This document shows positions 61,737 to 64,000 of a stretch of 64,000 bases of DNA, piece after piece; within the stretch, counting starts at the first letter, position 1; each line of letters starts with the position of its first letter. Made by a program: the position numbers and the translations under genes. This stretch comes from Dendrosporobacter quercicolus (GTDB taxonomy: Bacteria > Bacillota > Negativicutes > DSM-1736 > Dendrosporobacteraceae), in assembly GCF_900104455.1 (NCBI RefSeq), contig NZ_FNHB01000001.1, positions 620,001 through 684,000 of the forward strand. The letters are read 5' to 3'. Below the pieces are notes generated by a model. That model was not told the origin of the DNA, did no database searches, and saw only the letters and a program-made list of their open reading frames with translations.

Positions 61737-62436
61737 AAAATTACGAAATTGAGAGAAAATTTACGATATTCTGTAATACGGGTTTGATGGATGTCTTACC
61801 TATATTGTTACTACAACATAATCAATACGATTAAACCCCTCGCCAATTTTCATTATAAGCGAATAGTATAAGCATTATGTGAAGCTTAACAAATGCCAAT
61901 TTGTTTAATAGATCGCTCAAAAATCAGGCCGCTACGCCTATCCGGTTAGTCAAAGGCCGAGTAGTATTTTGCAGACGCAAAAGCTCCACTCTTAAACCCT
62001 TGACTGACTGGATTTTGGCCGTATTATGGTCTTGCCGAAAATGGAAAATGGGGAACAAAAAGAAAAACAGGCTCCACGGGCGGTAGGCGTTGTTAATGGG
62101 AACGTGGAATAGCGACCGGAACGGAGCATATGCCGCGAAAGCCCCTTGACAAAAGCCAAAACCCCACTGAACCGCAAGGTTCCCCTGTTTTTGCATGGGA
62201 ACCTCTGCCACACGGCGCACTTTGCTTCGCAAAGTCGTGTGCCAACGGGTGCCCCTTTGGAAACCCCCGTTGAGCATGTCACAGCTTCGCCCTCCCCCCG
62301 CTCAACGCAAAAGCGGACTATCAGCTTACGCCGATAGTCCGTCTTTTGTTGTCGCATTCCGCTTGCCGACTGCCCAAGCTGAATGTTCCTCGATATTTCT
62401 TTATTGGGGGTCAGCTAAAATGAGACAGCCTCTTTA
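61737..62436. other. Non-coding relic resembling an integrative-element transfer region
   Basis: 700 bases between the VOC gene and trxA. The part 61920-62345 has a base composition unlike both sides and several inverted repeats: ACTTTGC-ttc-GCAAAGT around 62219-62235, extended by GGCGCAC/GTGTGCC, and GGACTATC/GATAGTCC at about 62315-62340. This resembles remembered mobilisation/oriT-side DNA of Tn1549-like elements from gut Firmicutes. Frames crossing it on both strands overlap one another and are unlikely to be genes. No relaxase, integrase or att site is present in the window. Confidence 0.45.
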
Positions 62437-62760
62437 TTATAGATGTGGTGTAATTTTTGCCAATAAAGCCGCCTTTGGTAAAAACCCAACAACTTTTTCG
62501 GCTGGCTCTCCATCAATGTACAGTATTACTGTTGGTAAGCTCATGACGCCCTGCTGCTCAGTCAGTTTACGATTTTCATCGACATTGACTTTTACCAACT
62601 TTACCTTATCCGCTAACTCAGTTGCCAATTCATCGAAAACCGGCGACAATTTGGTGCAATAGCCACACCATGGAGCCCAGAAATCCACCAATACCGGCGT
62701 CTTGATATCAACAACCTCTTCCTTAAAAGTATCTTCGGTAATATTAAGCACACTTGCCAT
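62437..62760 (-). CDS. trxA: Thioredoxin with a CGYC active site
   Basis: 107 residues, full-length thioredoxin fold: VLVDFWAPWCGYCTKLSPVFDELA, KVNVDENRKLTEQQGVMSLPTVILYIDGEPAEKVVGFLPKA with the cis-Pro (LPT). The active site is WCGYC, not the standard WCGPC, which should raise its redox potential. It probably reduces ribonucleotide reductase-type or stress proteins; NrdD uses formate or other donors, so no direct link is implied. The promoter is at 62871-62899; a ~105-base leader with a hairpin precedes the start. Confidence 0.93.
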   Translation of the reverse strand: MASVLNITEDTFKEEVVDIKTPVLVDFWAPWCGYCTKLSPVFDELATELADKVKLVKVNVDENRKLTEQQGVMSLPTVILYIDGEPAEKVVGFLPKAALLAKITPHL

Positions 62761-62823
62761 CTAATACTCCCCCTTTTTTTGAGCTTGCATAATACAAGTA
62801 TCGGCACTGTTGAATTCGTCTCG

Positions 62824-62853
62824 CCATTATCTTGCGGTTTCAAGATTGGCGCA
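62824..62853 (-). other. Hairpin in the trxA leader
   Basis: On the minus strand CGCCA-ATCTTG pairs with CAAGAT-AA-TGGCG around a 6-base loop. No T-tract. Part of the same sequence recurs near 17546-17570. Confidence 0.5.
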
Positions 62854-62870
62854 GTACTAGTACTAATTTT

Positions 62871-62899
62871 ATTATATTGTCAATAACTTCCACAGTCAA
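62871..62899 (-). promoter_or_regulatory. Sigma-A promoter of trxA
   Basis: On the minus strand TTGACT (62894-62899), 17-base spacer, TATAAT (62871-62876). Confidence 0.8.
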
Positions 62900-63043
62900 C
62901 CATTTCTTAGTGCTTTCATTTACTTGGCCATAATACAGTATATTCGCCTCTTGCAAAATTTATCCCTGCTGACCCGGTTTAACCGCAGCACCGGGCGCTA
63001 TCCCACTGATCCTGCGGCTACCCGGCAGGTTAAATCCGCCAGA

Positions 63044-64000
63044 TTAAAGGTTTGAAAGGAGTGCAGCAATATTGTTTAAATAGCCGTCAAGCGGATAGTG
63101 ATGCACTTGTCCGGTTCGTCTGACTTTGACTTCAACTAACCGGTCGGCAATGGTTTTAGGTCCAACCGTAATTTTCAATGGATAGCCGATCAGGTCGGCA
63201 TCCTTAAATTTAACTCCGGGCCGTTCATTCCGGTCATCTAAAACAGTTTCGATGTTCTGCAGATTAAGCTCTGTATAGATTTTTTCCGCCAAGGCCATCT
63301 GCTCCTGATCCTTACTGCTAATTGGAACAACTACGGCTGCATAGGGCGCAATTGCCACAGGCCAGATAATGCCCTGCTCATCATGATTCTGCTCAATCGC
63401 CGCAGCCATCGTACGGCTTACCCCAATACCGTAGCATCCCATTTGCATTGGCTTATCCTTGCCATTCTCATCAAGATAGGTCGCTTTCAGGACGGTACTG
63501 TATTTGTTATACAGCTTAAATACCTGGCCAACCTCAATGCCTCTGGTCACGCGCAATGCAGCACCACAACGGGGGCAGGGATCGTCTTCCTGAATCAGCC
63601 TGATATCGGCGGCAGTAACGGCGGCGCCAAAATCACGGCCGGGATTAACATTCACCCAGTGCCGGTCGGGCTGATTGGCTCCACAGACAGCATTAACCAT
63701 CTGCATGACCGTCAGGTCTGCAATGACGGTAATATCTTCTGCCAAACCAATAGGGCCGATAAAACCCGGTAAGCTGGCAAAAGCTTCCCCAATCGCTTTT
63801 TCATCCGCCAGCGCCAAGGTGAGGCAGCCTGCTTGATTCTGCAGTTTAATTTCATTTACCTCATGGTCGCCCCGTACTAAAGCCAATACCGGCCCCTTAT
63901 CGGTCTGATAAGCCAAAGCCTTGATTGTCCTATCTGGGGAAACGCCTAAAAACTCAGCCACAGCACGAATTCTCTTGACTGCCGGGGTATCCTCGATCGT
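63044..64000 (-). CDS. proS: Prolyl-tRNA synthetase, 5' part outside the window
   Basis: The last ~318 codons are present; the frame is open to base 64000. It includes much of the editing (INS/YbaK-like) insertion (VLALVRGDHEVNEIKLQNQAG), then class II motif 3 in MGCYGIGVSRTMAAAIEQNHDEQGIIWP, and the C-terminal anticodon-binding domain (APYAAVVVPISSKDQEQMALAEKIY, VLDDRNERPGVKFKDADLIGYPLKITVG). A zinc-like CPRCGAALRVTRG lies within it. The insertion marks the long bacterial-type enzyme that clears mischarged Ala-tRNA-Pro. Confidence 0.96.
   Translation of the reverse strand, partial: TIEDTPAVKRIRAVAEFLGVSPDRTIKALAYQTDKGPVLALVRGDHEVNEIKLQNQAGCLTLALADEKAIGEAFASLPGFIGPIGLAEDITVIADLTVMQMVNAVCGANQPDRHWVNVNPGRDFGAAVTAADIRLIQEDDPCPRCGAALRVTRGIEVGQVFKLYNKYSTVLKATYLDENGKDKPMQMGCYGIGVSRTMAAAIEQNHDEQGIIWPVAIAPYAAVVVPISSKDQEQMALAEKIYTELNLQNIETVLDDRNERPGVKFKDADLIGYPLKITVGPKTIADRLVEVKVRRTGQVHHYPLDGYLNNIAALLSNL

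Noticed and set aside
61992-62357. A 121-codon leftward frame in the relic region
   Set aside because: Low-complexity, Cys/Arg-rich translation crossing several inverted repeats, with competing frames on both strands; it fits non-coding transfer DNA better.

Overview
The window looks like a chromosome segment of an endospore-forming, outer-membrane-bearing Firmicute, most likely a Negativicute of the Sporomusa/Pelosinus type. The evidence is a full spoIIGA-sigE-sigG-spoIIR block, a Spo0E-like gene and two YlmC/YmxH sporulation proteins lying on the same DNA as a secretin and a type IV pilus/type II secretion operon, which implies two membranes. MurE carries the DNPR motif of meso-diaminopimelate-adding enzymes. 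NrdD/NrdG and FeoB point to an anaerobic life. No rRNA, tRNA or CRISPR array was seen.

Layout. 1-7.8 kb: pilus genes in two divergent groups (assembly ATPase, secretin and PilP-like on the minus strand; three prepilins and a PilX-like protein on the plus strand), followed by a degenerate EAL-CBS protein. 8-16.5 kb: a lone branched-chain amino-acid binding lipoprotein, pgeF with a B12/radical-SAM protein, the nrdR-nrdD-nrdG operon behind paired NrdR boxes, and a YlmC protein. 16.5-19.8 kb: mostly small genes (33-66 codons) that are easy to miss, including a Spo0E-like phosphatase and a DUF378 protein. 19.8-24.8 kb: an AT-rich island with an AraC regulator, an MFS exporter, a frameshifted radical SAM/SPASM enzyme and a lysine 6-aminotransferase-like enzyme. 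This is the best candidate for an undescribed pathway. 24.9-26.3 kb: a NUDIX fragment cut by a decayed IS3-family element. 26.3-30.7 kb: tdh-like dehydrogenase, metQ-metI-metN and a CMD-family gene behind an apparent attenuator.

30.7-54.6 kb is one long minus-strand block. It holds the division and cell wall (dcw) cluster mraZ-rsmH-ftsL-ftsI-murE-murF-mraY-murD-ftsW-murG-murC-murA-ddl-ftsQ-DUF881-sbp-ftsA-ftsZ, then spoIIGA-sigE-sigG-spoIIR-ylmC. Mur enzymes build lipid II, FtsW/FtsI polymerise it at the septum placed by FtsA/FtsZ, and the same block supplies the sigma factors and activators used once the septum becomes asymmetric. murB is not in the cluster. 54.6-64 kb: a YqjM-like ene-reductase, an EamA exporter with an AraC regulator, transposase debris, a DUF1858 protein, feoB-feoA, a VOC protein, a non-coding relic resembling an integrative-element transfer region, thioredoxin, and the 3' part of proS.

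Regulatory signals are unusually readable: a three-copy MraZ operator, two NrdR boxes 32 bp apart, consensus sigma-A promoters for the AraC island, the CMD-met operon and trxA, and many intrinsic terminators. Four of the hairpins belong to one related family. All calls were made by reading and translating the sequence by eye; family names rest on remembered motifs, not on searches.
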